DNA from: Antedon mediterranea
Lineage: Eukaryota > Echinodermata > Crinoidea > Comatulida > Antedonidae
Length of the DNA stretch: 64,000 bases
Direction of reading: 5' to 3'
NCBI RefSeq assembly: GCF_964355755.1
Contig: NC_092670.1
Span: 21,699,201 to 21,763,200, forward strand
How positions within the stretch are numbered: position 1 is the stretch's first letter; the number at the start of each line of letters is the position of its first letter. Below, one piece after another: positions 54,801 through 64,000 of this stretch. Below the pieces are notes generated by a model that was given only the letters and a program-made list of their open reading frames with translations, made no database searches and was not told the origin of the DNA. A program made the translations under genes and the position numbers.

Positions 54801-57468
54801 GGTAGGATTAAATAATTTATAGTGTAGGCCGCCGAAACTAGACTAGATAGATAGCCTCGACTCTCTCTCTCTCTCTGCGTGAGCCGAGAGGTCCACGGAC
54901 CCGATGTCGTCTCGTCGGCGGATTTCCATCCAAATTAGGATAACCGATGCGTAGGCCTAGCTAGGGTGGCTACAAAAATTGACGTCTACTATCTTTAGAT
55001 AGGATTTTAATTAGCAAACAATACATTGTTTGTTTGCATTGTCCATGCTTCTAAAGGCGATGACAATGGTGTTTACTAACCCTACGAACCACCCTACGAT
55101 CGACGCGTAGATAATTATCATAACAATACATCGTAGACTACGTTCAGAGAACAATGACCTACGATGAATTTTACGTGCGAGAGTACCATTTCCGGCCATC
55201 TAGAGGTGTCATTTATCAAAATTCGGCTCGCCACAGGCCCAACCATGGTGGGCCTGTGCCTCGAATACTTAATCAAAATAATGGCTCTCCTCAACATATT
55301 GAGGAGAGCCATTAGGAGCTCTCCTCTTATATTTATAAATCAAGGTCTGAAATATAAATAAATTAATGTTTCAGGACCTTTCAGCTTTTCAACCATACGC
55401 CACCTAAAATATACCAACTTTTACTCAATAATAATTCCTTTCATAATAATACAGTATCATAAAACAAAACATAAATTGTTTTAAAAAAATAAAATTCTGT
55501 GGTCTGTAATCAATACTTACAAAATAAAGCATTAAAAAACATACCTCTTCTGAAAAATATGATTCCAGCTCTTGGACCTCGTAGCGTTTTGTGGGTTGTA
55601 CTGGTTACAATGTCACAGTAATCAAATGGGTTTGCAACTAGGCTGGCAGCTACTAGCCCACTGACGTGAGCCATATCGGCAAGCAAGAGGGCGTTGTTTT
55701 CATCTGCAATTTCACGCAATTTCGCATAGTCTAAATTCCTTGAATAGCAGCTGATGCCTAAAATTGTTGTATAAGATGCAAAAATTATATTACAATACAA
55801 ATTTTTTTTTTCAGAAAGATTTTAAGGATAGATGGAGGTCTGATCTGGTCAGAAGTAGTGTTCCAAATCATTGAAGCTGAGCAACAATACCAAAAGAGGT
55901 TAGTAAAGGTAGTTTTCAAATGCAAGGGTCAACGACATGATGCATTTATTAATACATAGTACTGTAGATACATAAATACCATTATGTAAAACAGGTTATT
56001 CTCCAATTAAACATCCTGTAACTTGAATTCTCGCGACCTGTACAGTCTACAACTAACAATCATATAACTCTTAGGCTCTGTCAACACTAACACACTTTGA
56101 GAAGAAAAAAAACGTGATGTGCCCATATATGGACATGATGACATCACATCACTACCATATTTAGGCACATCACACTAGTTTCATAGTGTAGACAGAGCTT
56201 AACACATAATTTTTCTAGGCAATGTGAAAGGGGTATTAGCTTGAATGAGCCTTATTATTCAAATACATAAAATTCAAACAAAGAGATATAAAAAGAATAA
56301 TTTTATGTTAAAAATATTTCTAGACAGCTGTTTACCAACCATCTGGGTAGATTCATAAAATAGTGATCATAAGAATAGTCATATCACAATACTCTATGTC
56401 TAATACCCACCAGCAATAATAAGTTTTGGGTGAAACAACTTGGCATTAACTTGCAACTGCTCGTAATCTATCAGTCCTGTCTGGGGGTCTACCTTATAAG
56501 GCATTGACTCAAAGAAGATGGACGTTGCCGACACTTTCCTTTTATCCGTCATGAAGCCATGTGATAAATGCCCTCCGTCAGGCAAGTCAAGCCCCATTAT
56601 GCGGCCATGTGGTTCGACAAGTGCTGTGTACACGGCAAAGTTGGCAGGTGACCCTGAGTAGGGTTGTACATTGACACCCCATTTTTCGGCAGTTAAGCCA
56701 AATGCTTCACGAGCTCGGTTTTGACAGAGTGTTTCAAGTTCATCTATGAATTTAGTTCCTCCATAATATCTGCGAATGAAATAATAGAATTATATGAATT
56801 AATTTGTGGTGTCGCATCATGAATATAATAACAACAATGATTATGAATTATTATAATTAATAAATAATTTATCATTATAGTTATACAATGATTAGGTTGT
56901 CTTTGATATAAGGTATTGTAGACTGTTAATGATAGGGTTTCCTCTGATTATTTAAGCCTGCCTTGGTTGGGAGTTACAAATTAAACCACAAAATAACACC
57001 AGGCACACTAGACTTAAACGTTACCTTTTACACTCATCAAAGCCATAGCGGAGGAAAACACACAAGGCACAGATGCTTGAAATATAATTATCAATATAAA
57101 ATAGGACGATCTGGGGAATTGGGGTGGGTATTGAAAATGTTTAATGTTAGACGAGGCGATCGCCTTTTCTGCCTCATGCTGGCTATGGCATTGCTCATTT
57201 GAAGTGTTCAAGGGGGAGGGAGGGGGGGAGGGAGAAGGAATCTCATGATTCATCAATACCTTGTTCCAGGGTATCCCTCAGAATATTTATTATTAAGACA
57301 AGATCCAAGAGCTTCCAGCACAGCTTTACTCGCAAAGTTCTCTGAAGCGATCAGTTCTAGGCCTCTTCGCTGTCTATCTTTTTCTTTTAGTATAATGTTG
57401 TAAATTTCTGGATCGTTCTGCTCCAATGGCTCATCACCGAACCATGCCTTTGAATCTCCGTTTGCCAT
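51859..57468 (-). CDS. SHMT1: serine hydroxymethyltransferase, cytosolic type
   Basis: A PLP enzyme interconverting serine + THF and glycine + 5,10-methylene-THF, feeding one-carbon metabolism. Exons: 57489-57260 (ATG at 57468), 56769-56411, 55757-55545, 53941-53705, 53040-52813, 52022-51859 (TAA); phases 2,1,1,1,1. That gives 469 residues, close to the 483 of human SHMT1. Diagnostic blocks in order: [69 protein letters not shown], the PLP-lysine motif [13 protein letters not shown] (K246), [32 protein letters not shown]. All catalytic residues visible are kept. The sequence is closer to SHMT1 than to SHMT2 over these blocks, and this start gives no presequence, so the cytosol is inferred. 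Intron 3 carries a 1.2-kb hAT-like element, intron 2 a MITE and intron 4 a LINE 3' end. See the separate entry for a possible coding exon upstream. Confidence 0.98.
52520..52660. repeat. MITE family A, partial and rearranged
   Basis: GCGCTGTCTATAAAATGTGA, then three copies of a TGCCCAAATAYGGTAGTGAT-like unit and TGACATCATCATGTCCATG, as in the complete copy at 56073-56200. The right end is degenerate (AAAGTTTGATGAAG). Confidence 0.6.
53327..53605 (+). mobile_element. LINE 3' end, copy 2
   Basis: Encodes the C-terminus of a CR1/RTE-like reverse transcriptase: [24 protein letters not shown] and [17 protein letters not shown], ending at a TAA near 53524, then an AT-rich 3' UTR with ATGCAAATGACAATG. 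5'-truncated, as usual for LINE insertions. In an SHMT intron. Confidence 0.82.
54120..55349. mobile_element. 1.2-kb inverted-repeat element, hAT-like ends
   Basis: The ends CAGACCTTGATTTAAAAGG and, inverted, CAGACCTTGATTTATAAAT are terminal inverted repeats flanked by a direct repeat AAATAT (54114-54119 and 55350-55355). CAG-starting ends suggest hAT, whose usual duplication is 8 bp, so the class is uncertain. Near the ends are palindromic GGAGCGCC words and a hairpin ATGGCTCTCCTC...GAGGAGAGCCAT. No transposase is seen. In an SHMT intron. Confidence 0.7.
56073..56200. mobile_element. MITE family A, copy 2
   Basis: Ends AGGCTCTGTCAACACTAAC and, inverted, AAGCTCTGTCTACACTATG; interior TGATGTGCCCATATATGG and ACCATATTTAGGCACATCAC. 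In an SHMT intron. Confidence 0.75.
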
Positions 57469-57738
57469 TGTTGTGTCAGTTCCACAGATCTGCAATAGAT
57501 TTAAAATGATTTTGTTTAATTTATTATCATTCTTTTTCTTTTATGATTATGTCATGCATGAATAAATATATTTTTAGGCCTAGGCCTAGCCCATCACAGG
57601 ATTAGAGGAGGTGGACTAGCCTAGGCTAGGCCTAGGCTATATTAAGTTAGGTAACTCCATGATGGCCTATCTGTATATCTAGTAGCTAGGACTATCCTCT
57701 CTCAGTCTCAGGCTCCTACTCCATACCTAAAATCCTAC

Positions 57739-57906
57739 CTCTTTCTGCTCAGTTTTGGCACGTTTCTTCAGTGGAGAAGATGTTGAGTTTATAAAGTCAC
57801 CGTAGAATTTGATAACCAGCTGTACTGTGTAGTGGGTGTTTATTCTATTGCATTTATCTGATTGAAATCGTACGTAACGTACCGTGTCACTTCTCACATT
57901 TTCCAT
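57739..57906 (-). CDS. possible 5' coding exon of SHMT
   Basis: From ATG 57906 to a GTAGG donor after 57739 there are 56 codons without a stop, ending in phase 0, which joins in frame to the acceptor at 57489 and would add 63 residues before the usual start. The peptide ends SSPLKKRAKTEQKE, a basic stretch that resembles a nuclear localisation signal more than a mitochondrial presequence. It may equally be 5' UTR that is open by chance. The exon-intron structure is well supported; translation is not. Confidence 0.45.
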
Positions 57907-58849
57907 GTGTGGCGCGAAAATATTTAACTAAATAGCGCCACCTATCCAAATAAATTATCAAAACTTTATTTTGTTTTTCGTTTAAAAATTACTATAAATG
58001 TAGTGTTAGGCCTAGCTAGTAGTAGGTATCTGTTAAACAACAGCGTCAGGCATTAACACTATAGTTTAAAACTTTATATTAGAAACCATTAAATTTAATT
58101 ACGGTCAATGAGATTAAATAACAAAATTGATTAGTTATACAGGTATGTTAACTGGAGAGATCATGGTATTTCTGTTTTAAATACTATAGTATTGCCTTGA
58201 CCATTCGTCGTGTGTAGATTAATACAATAATTATTTATGTAACTGATTTAATCTACGTGTCGTAAGGCCAAATCGTGTTTCGTCCGTGTCGAAAAAATAA
58301 TTAGATTAAAGAACCTAAAAAGACAAGACAAAGGAGAACAAACCATTTATGAACAAATGTCTTTAATATATTAATTATAGAAACTAACAAATACGATGTA
58401 AAAAAGACAATCAATTTATACCTCACAAAGAGGACTATACACTGTACAATCATTGTAATCAATATTATATAGGAAAGGAACAGAATGGCTCAGCTTTTGG
58501 GGCTATCCGGAAAATCTTCAATTGTCTCTTATTCTGTAAAGTTAGTAGTTTAAATGTTAAGACTTTGTATGTTTTAAACGATTTGCCAAATTCAAATAAA
58601 TATCTAGCATTTACAACAACAAATGATTTTTTGAAATATAATAACCATATTCATAACTTTTTGTACTATGTTAGCATTATCAATATCTTTTATCAAAACA
58701 CCTTGCCTTGGCTAGACCTAGGCCTAAATGATTTTTCCTGCTCGCGCCTACTTGAGCGCCCACCACTTCCTGCTTTAGTAGTAAACAATTCAACTGCCAA
58801 TTTTCCCGCCGTTGTTCAGTATGCAAGTGTTTGTATTAAATAAATACCG
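57907..58849. other. SHMT upstream region and Rho-gene 3' UTR
   Basis: Between two genes on the same strand. The SHMT promoter should lie just right of 57906. The 92-codon plus-strand frame at 58565-58843 is antisense to the presumed 3' UTR and has no recognisable domain. Confidence 0.4.
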
Positions 58850-61800
58850 CTACAAAACGTTACAAGATTTCTTTTTCTCGTTTGGTTTTAAAAGAATGGC
58901 ATGTTTCATTGCATCGTAAAATACTTGATTTACTCCCTTCCCTGTGATGGCAGAACATTCAATGTATTCAAGAGCCCCAATTTCTTTCTGCATTTCTCGT
59001 CCCTAAAAAGACAGACAGAATGAACATTATTAATCTTCAAAAAAATGTATAAATCTGTGGATTGTTTCTCCCAAGGGACGTGAATACGTTTGAATTTGAA
59101 TTGAATTTGGATTATTCAAAATACAATTTAAATGTTATTATATACTGTAGGTTTAATTTATCAATAAATAAAAATCGATCAAATATTTATTTAATTGAAA
59201 ATCAACACATTGTTATACAAAATAATGTTTATAAGTTGAATAGGGAAAATATTTTAAAGGGTTTAGTCAACTTCAACGGATGACAATATTTCTTCTGTCT
59301 CACTGAACCGTATAAAAATCACGTGCTAAATCAACCAATCAAGTAGCAATACTTCGGGGTATTAACAAGATTATAGTTCAATGATAATATAGAAAAAGAA
59401 ACCTTTGTGGTATAAACATATTCGTGCCCTTTGACCTTTGAGCTTGTATCATCGACCTTGAATAGGATATTTCATAACGTTATAACGATATATTCCTATA
59501 TATCTGAAAACTGACCTGTTCTGTTGTTATAGCTTGATATTCGTCAGTGACTTTTGGCGTTCCATCTTCATTTTCTCTTAAGTCCAGCTTGGTTCCTACC
59601 AAGATGATTGGTGTATCAGGACGATGCTTACTTACCTCAGGATACCAAAATTCCCGTACGTTCGTTAATGAAGTTGTATTTGATAAATCGAAACAAATCA
59701 GAAAAACGTCCTAAAATATATAATAGGAATAGGAACACAAACACAAAGTGTATGCTATAATAAGACCCATATCAACCACCGATCGAAAACAGGGTACTAA
59801 TTATTATTTCAAACACATTCAACAGGAAGGTAACTTGCATATTACCAAGAATGATGAACTATATTGTGCTCTAAACTATAAAGCCAGTGCAGTCTACACT
59901 TTATCGAACTTCTGTTTGCAAACTCCGAGATTTCCACTGTTTGGAAACTAGGATCACAAGCATCACATACCACAAATACTGGTTGATTCACAACTCTCTT
60001 GTCTTGACAAGTTAGTGAAACAGTGTGGTTATGTGAGATTCCGTTTTCGGACTTTTTCTGATGTCTATTTTTTATGCTATTTAGTGGTTTATTTTACATC
60101 AACATTTTCATTTTCACACTTGTGCTAAACAGTGCATGCATAGAGACTATTTGTATTTTGCGCTATATAAATGTAAAACCATTAAACCATCTCAGCAAAG
60201 TGTGTCAAGAATCAAACTCTGAGATTGTCAATGTAGATTCAGGAGTGCAGTAGGCCTCCAGCTAGCCCTTGAATTAACACTGGCACTTTCGGGATTGAAC
60301 CATGGACCTTGGGATGGAAGGCAAGCATGTTAACCAGCGTGACAACTTACAGTGTTTGGGTAGGACAGTGGTCGTAGCCTATCGTAGTCTCCTCGAGTGC
60401 CTGTTGGATCCACTGCATCCATTTCCACATACTTTCCTTCAACATTCATGTCGTGTAAGTAGTTCTTAAACCTGTACATAAACAGAAAGCCTTTGTAAAT
60501 TGACTGGGGTAATACTTTATTTGTAATTTGATGTAAAGAACAAATGGGAACAGAACACCGTTTTCTGCTGTGATAATTCAACGTGAATGAAAGGCTGGCA
60601 GCCCAAAAAAGGCTTGCCAGTGAGATTATCATTTGGTAAATGTTTGTGTTCTCAAAAGGCAAAGGGGGAACGGTTAAACCATGGAGGTATACCATGGTTA
60701 AACCAACCTGACATATTTAGAACAACTTACGGTGGTGGGGCATACGATTCTGGAAACGTTCCTTTGCACTCTCGAATAAAAAGACATGTTTTACCAACAC
60801 CACTGAAAACACAAATGCAATGAAATTGGTGAAATTAGTACAGACGGAGTTTTGATTTAATATTACTGTATTAGTAAAAAGATAAATATTTTGGCACATA
60901 TGGCGTTTCATGCGTATATAATACTTTTATGTAGTAAAATCGAGCTTAAAAGCTCGATTTCAGGTTCAGATAAACACCGAAAAGCCTCGAAATAACTACA
61001 AACTTGGGGCAAGTCTAATTTAGGACGTGCGTAGTTGTTTATAGGCTGTTTACATTATATTATAGGAAGAAGAAAGTAACATTCACAATAATAGAAAAAT
61101 CAATTCAATAATGTTGTGATTTGCAGTCAAACTTGCCCCAAGTCAAATCTGTATTTATTGTCTTTTTTAAAGGTTAGTATAGTCAACTTAGTCGACGTTT
61201 GTTTGTTTTTTTTAATTCGAGCTAAAATATTATACGTATGAAACGCCATCTGCCAAAATATTGATCTTTTCACCAATATTAAGCAGTGCTACCTGTCTAA
61301 CACATTATACTTATTAAGTTATGTGGTCAGGCCAACAATTATCGTATCGTAAATGAAACACAATGAAAGGTGTTCTTGTAAACCGACTTGTTGACATGAT
61401 GATCTTGATCGGGATTAACAATGTTGTTATTTTTATTGTTATTGCGGAATAGGAATTAGAGCCTTATATCCGGGATGTAAAGGCCAACTCTAAGCTTAAT
61501 GCATTATTTAAATCTGTTATATAACCATGGAGGATCCCTCCATTATAACCATGTACAAGTAAATGGTGGTGATTGTGTTTGATGCATACCTTGTTAGGCC
61601 TATATTATGAAAGTGTATTACTCAAATAAGTAGGCCCTATTATCTGTTGTGCGTGCAGAATCTGTGATAATTGACGAAGGTTTTTGATTAATAAATAAAG
61701 AAATTGTTGAAAAAATTAAATTTTAATTGTAAGCCTACATATGAAACAAGCATTACAACATTTTAAGACAGAATATTAGTTTTGAAAACAGCTTTATTTA

Positions 61801-62834
61801 CATGCTTTTTTCTTTAATACTAAGATTTCGGTCCTTCGTCAGAGCCTAATTCTTTAAGTTACGTGGATCTCGTTATTTGGTAAGAATAGGTCAATTAAGT
61901 TGATGTCCTTACAGCTGAAAGGTAATTTGGCTAACACGATTGGATATCAAACACATCTTACTATATTACCTCTAACAAGTAACTTAAATACATATCTATA
62001 AATAGGTGAGATAAGGTCAAAGGTTATTAACATAGCGATGTGTTAACTAATGACACAAGTTAAAGAAGAATGCAATTAATGTAATTTGGAAATGAATATA
62101 CTGGTGGTGTTTTAACCAACGGCAAAACGGTTACTAACGACAACAAACCAAAAACAGTAAATACAAAAATAACATTTTAAACAATGGGCTTGGTTGTTTT
62201 TAATTTAAAGTTCAGGAAACCAACTAAAACGAGATAGATTTAATTGTTCGAATTGTTAACTGATAGACTTCCTTGTAGTAATTCCTTTTTTATTTCTTCT
62301 ACGTTGTCTTAACCACTTCACCGTTTAAATGTAGGCCTTGTGAAATACAAAATGGAAAGTTTGTTATAACCTGGTAGTAACTACATTATAATTAGGTCCC
62401 TTTGTAATAATTGATTCATAAGATCATAAGTAACCCACCCCAACTTTTCCGGTCAGCAATTCATAGCAAATAACAAAACAGTACGAATGTGTTTGAACTC
62501 TAACTTTATTTTATAAACTCAAAAACACTCAATCCTCCCCCTCTAAACGATTCATAATATATATATTTCCTCCATGATAAGATTGAGTCTTTTCCATTCA
62601 CAGCTTCCAAACGTCTTAAATTTGTTATGTTACCGTATGTTATGCAACATTTCGATCAAAAGTGTGATTAATTTCTAAAAGTCTTACATCAAGCACTCAA
62701 ATTAGACGCAATTTAGTCCTAACTAAACACCAATCTAAAAATGAAAACAATAAAAGCCCAACACCTTAGTTGCATTACTTCAAATCTACTTACTTATCAC
62801 CTACAGAAACGCATTTTAGCTTGAAGATCTTCAT
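58850..62834 (-). CDS. atypical Rho-family small GTPase
   Basis: Five exons, all GT-AG with matching phases: 62834-62794, 60802-60731, 60471-60351, 59710-59516, 59002-58850 (TAG); 193 residues, the usual Rho length. G1 loop GDNGVGKT (12-19), G4 motif GTKLDL, G5 motif CSAITGKG, Rho-type [20 protein letters not shown], a polybasic stretch KPNEKKK and a C-terminal CAAX box CNVL, predicting geranylgeranylation and membrane attachment. Compared with Rac1, the switch I Thr35 is Pro (P37 in SYAPPPFKNY), and switch II DTAGQE is DPTGTR, so the catalytic Gln61 is Thr63. GTP hydrolysis and effector coupling are therefore likely altered; this is inference from known Ras/Rho mechanism. The Rho insert helix is represented by DLRENEDGTPKVTDE. 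No orthologue name is assigned. It could be a lineage-specific Rac/Rho duplicate. Confidence 0.92.
60125..60350. mobile_element. SINE pieces in a Rho-gene intron
   Basis: 60125-60185 repeats the tail of SINE family A (CATAGAGACTATTTGTATTT, GCGCTATATAAATG, ACCATTA). About 60290-60345 on the minus strand holds a tRNA-like A-box/B-box pair (CTGGTTAACATGCTTGCC ... GGTTCAATCC) from another SINE. The exon border at 60351 follows directly. Confidence 0.5.
60841..61299. mobile_element. MITE family E
   Basis: The left half (GTAAAAAGATAAATATTTTG, ATATGGCGTTTCATGCGTAT, ACAAACTTGGGGCAAGTCTA) is mirrored by the right half (TTGCCCCAAGTCAAATCTG, ATACGTATGAAACGCCATCT, AATATTGATCTTTTCACC). A small hairpin AATCGAGCTTAAAAGCTCGATT lies near 60940. 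A one-ended copy is at 38668-38745. In a Rho-gene intron. Confidence 0.72.
61300..62793. other. first intron of the Rho gene, no further gene seen
   Basis: AT-rich. On the minus strand at 61842-61826, CTGACGAAGGACCGAAATC has the same CTGANGA-stem-GAAA pattern as the hammerhead-like repeats at 40.4-40.6 kb. Nothing else was recognised. Confidence 0.4.
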
Positions 62835-63291
62835 TATTTAGGCCCCAAAGTTTTGCTCAGTTTAGTGGAAGTTGTCTACCTTTCTATATTCCATTGAATC
62901 ATGCAATATGGAAGAGGAAATGTTGATACCACCTGATTTATTGTTCTTTGATACACCTTTGGTTAAGTCGATATACCGGTAACTTTATTAACGATTACTT
63001 GTGCCGCTTTATAAATAATTTCATTTCCGGACAGCATTTTCTTTACTGCCCTCAGGAGTTAATATTGCTAAAGTCTGATCTCCTGGCATGGATAGCAGTA
63101 TGCAATATTTCAGCCAACAATAATTTTTGATCGAATGAACATTTCGCCGACGTGTTCGGTGGCGCACAAGATGAACTATCGCGATAATTCATTTTGCGTT
63201 CATTTCACATCAACTTAGAAAAAGTCTAATTCATACTCATTTATTTCACAAGATGTGTTTGTCTACTTTTAAAATACCTCAACTATTTTGG
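62835..63291. other. Rho-gene 5' flank, no gene recognised
   Basis: A 60-codon forward frame at 62948 has no similarity that I can name. The promoter of the Rho gene should lie in the left part. Confidence 0.35.
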
Positions 63292-63293
63292 TA

Positions 63294-63728
63294 CCGTATT
63301 TATTCGAATTAACGCTTCGCTTTGAATAAACGCCTTCCTCGAATAAACGCCCCTCATAAAACATCATTTTGAATAAACGCCCCTCGAATATACGCCCAGG
63401 GGACCTTTATTTATTTCCTCGAATAAACGCCCCGCCATATGCGTATAATTATACGCAATATTGTAGGCCTATTAGGCTACTCTATTTGTATTAGAATTCA
63501 TTGATTGACAAGATCTACAATTTACCGAGCATTTTATAATTTTACTGTATTTTATCACTTCTTAATATTAGTTGTGTTGTATTTTTCATATCTAGAGGTA
63601 TTTATTTGATTATACATGTTACCATATTACATAAACGCCTTCCTCGAATAAACGCACCCCCCCCCCCCCGCCCCTTAAAACCCTCCTCAACAATAAACGC
63701 CCCGGGGCGTTTATTCGAATAAATACGG
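63294..63728. mobile_element. MITE family D with TA target duplication
   Basis: The ends CCGTATTTATTCGAATTAACGC and, inverted, CCGTATTTATTCGAATAAACGC are flanked by TA on both sides (63292-63293, 63729-63730), as for Tc1/mariner derivatives. The interior is a string of GAATAAACGCC units. A degenerate relative is at 22536-22750. Confidence 0.8.
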
Positions 63729-63865
63729 TACGTATATCTTCTGTGTACTATATATCATACACAATATGGACACTGAAACATGAATTCGAAGTTATATCGC
63801 ATGCATTATACACAAGATTTTAGTTTTCCCGTCACCATAATTCTTTCTAATATTAACTTATTTAT

Positions 63866-64000
63866 AATTTCAACTTTCCAAGACTGTCAAATTTTAAAAC
63901 TTGAATTAGATTCATATTAAACTCTGATTTTAACTGTGAGTAAAAGTATTCCAGTGCTTTATTGGAAAGTTTGATCATCTGAACTAAAATTTCACCATCC
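63866..64000 (-). CDS. possible 3' terminal exon of an unidentified gene
   Basis: The minus strand is open from the right edge to a TAA at about 63864-63866: 45 codons beginning DGEILVQMIKLSNKALEYFY and continuing SQLKSEFNMNLIQVLKFD. The composition is protein-like (amphipathic, few rare codons), but I recognise no family and the rest lies outside the window. Confidence 0.3.

Noticed and set aside
60717-60911. Frame containing MKRHMCQNIYLFTN shared with 38547-38729
   Set aside because: The shared peptide comes from the MITE E end present at both places.

Overview
The window is nuclear DNA of an animal, most likely an echinoderm or another invertebrate deuterostome. The genes are intron-rich, with GT-AG junctions whose phases can be checked. 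The sequence is AT-rich, holds many AGGCCTAG-type tracts, tRNA-derived SINEs, LINE 3' ends and small inverted-repeat transposons, and the encoded proteins align well with vertebrate orthologues. The phylum is an inference; no rRNA or mitochondrial marker is present.

Layout. 205-4486 (-): 5' part of NOL11 (SSU processome), running off the left edge. 4497-17249: a 12.75-kb palindromic foldback element built from about 68 copies of a 182-bp satellite, bounded by a 9-bp target-site duplication and inserted one base upstream of the NOL11 start codon. 17.25-21.17 kb: what remains of the NOL11/TXN2 divergent intergenic region, carrying a SINE, a 1.25-kb inverted-repeat element and a second foldback element with a 9-bp duplication. 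21172-24388 (+): mitochondrial thioredoxin TXN2, whose second intron holds two nested foldback elements, again with 9-bp duplications. 27708-35522 (-): complete TBC1D16 (Rab GAP). 36797-38091 (-): CHST1/3-type carbohydrate sulfotransferase broken by one frameshift. 38.1-41.6 kb: repeats. 41615-45816 (-): secreted YWTD-propeller plus PAN/apple-like protein. 46.1-49.4 kb: minisatellites, including about 88 copies of a 20-bp unit. 49731-50680 (-): signal peptide plus two EGF domains of another extracellular protein. 51859-57468 (-): complete cytosolic-type serine hydroxymethyltransferase with a possible 5' coding exon to 57906. 58850-62834 (-): complete five-exon Rho-family GTPase lacking the switch I Thr and switch II Gln. 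63866-64000 (-): possible last exon of a further gene.

The genes are unrelated housekeeping, signalling and extracellular genes; nothing suggests an operon or co-regulated cluster apart from the head-to-head NOL11/TXN2 pair. The most unusual content is the transposon landscape: four inverted-repeat elements with perfect 9-bp target duplications, three with arms made of tandem repeats, lie within about 20 kb, one at a start codon, one 68 bp upstream of another start codon, and two nested in an intron. Exon borders were derived by hand from reading frame, splice dinucleotides and phase; family assignments are from recognition, not from a database search.
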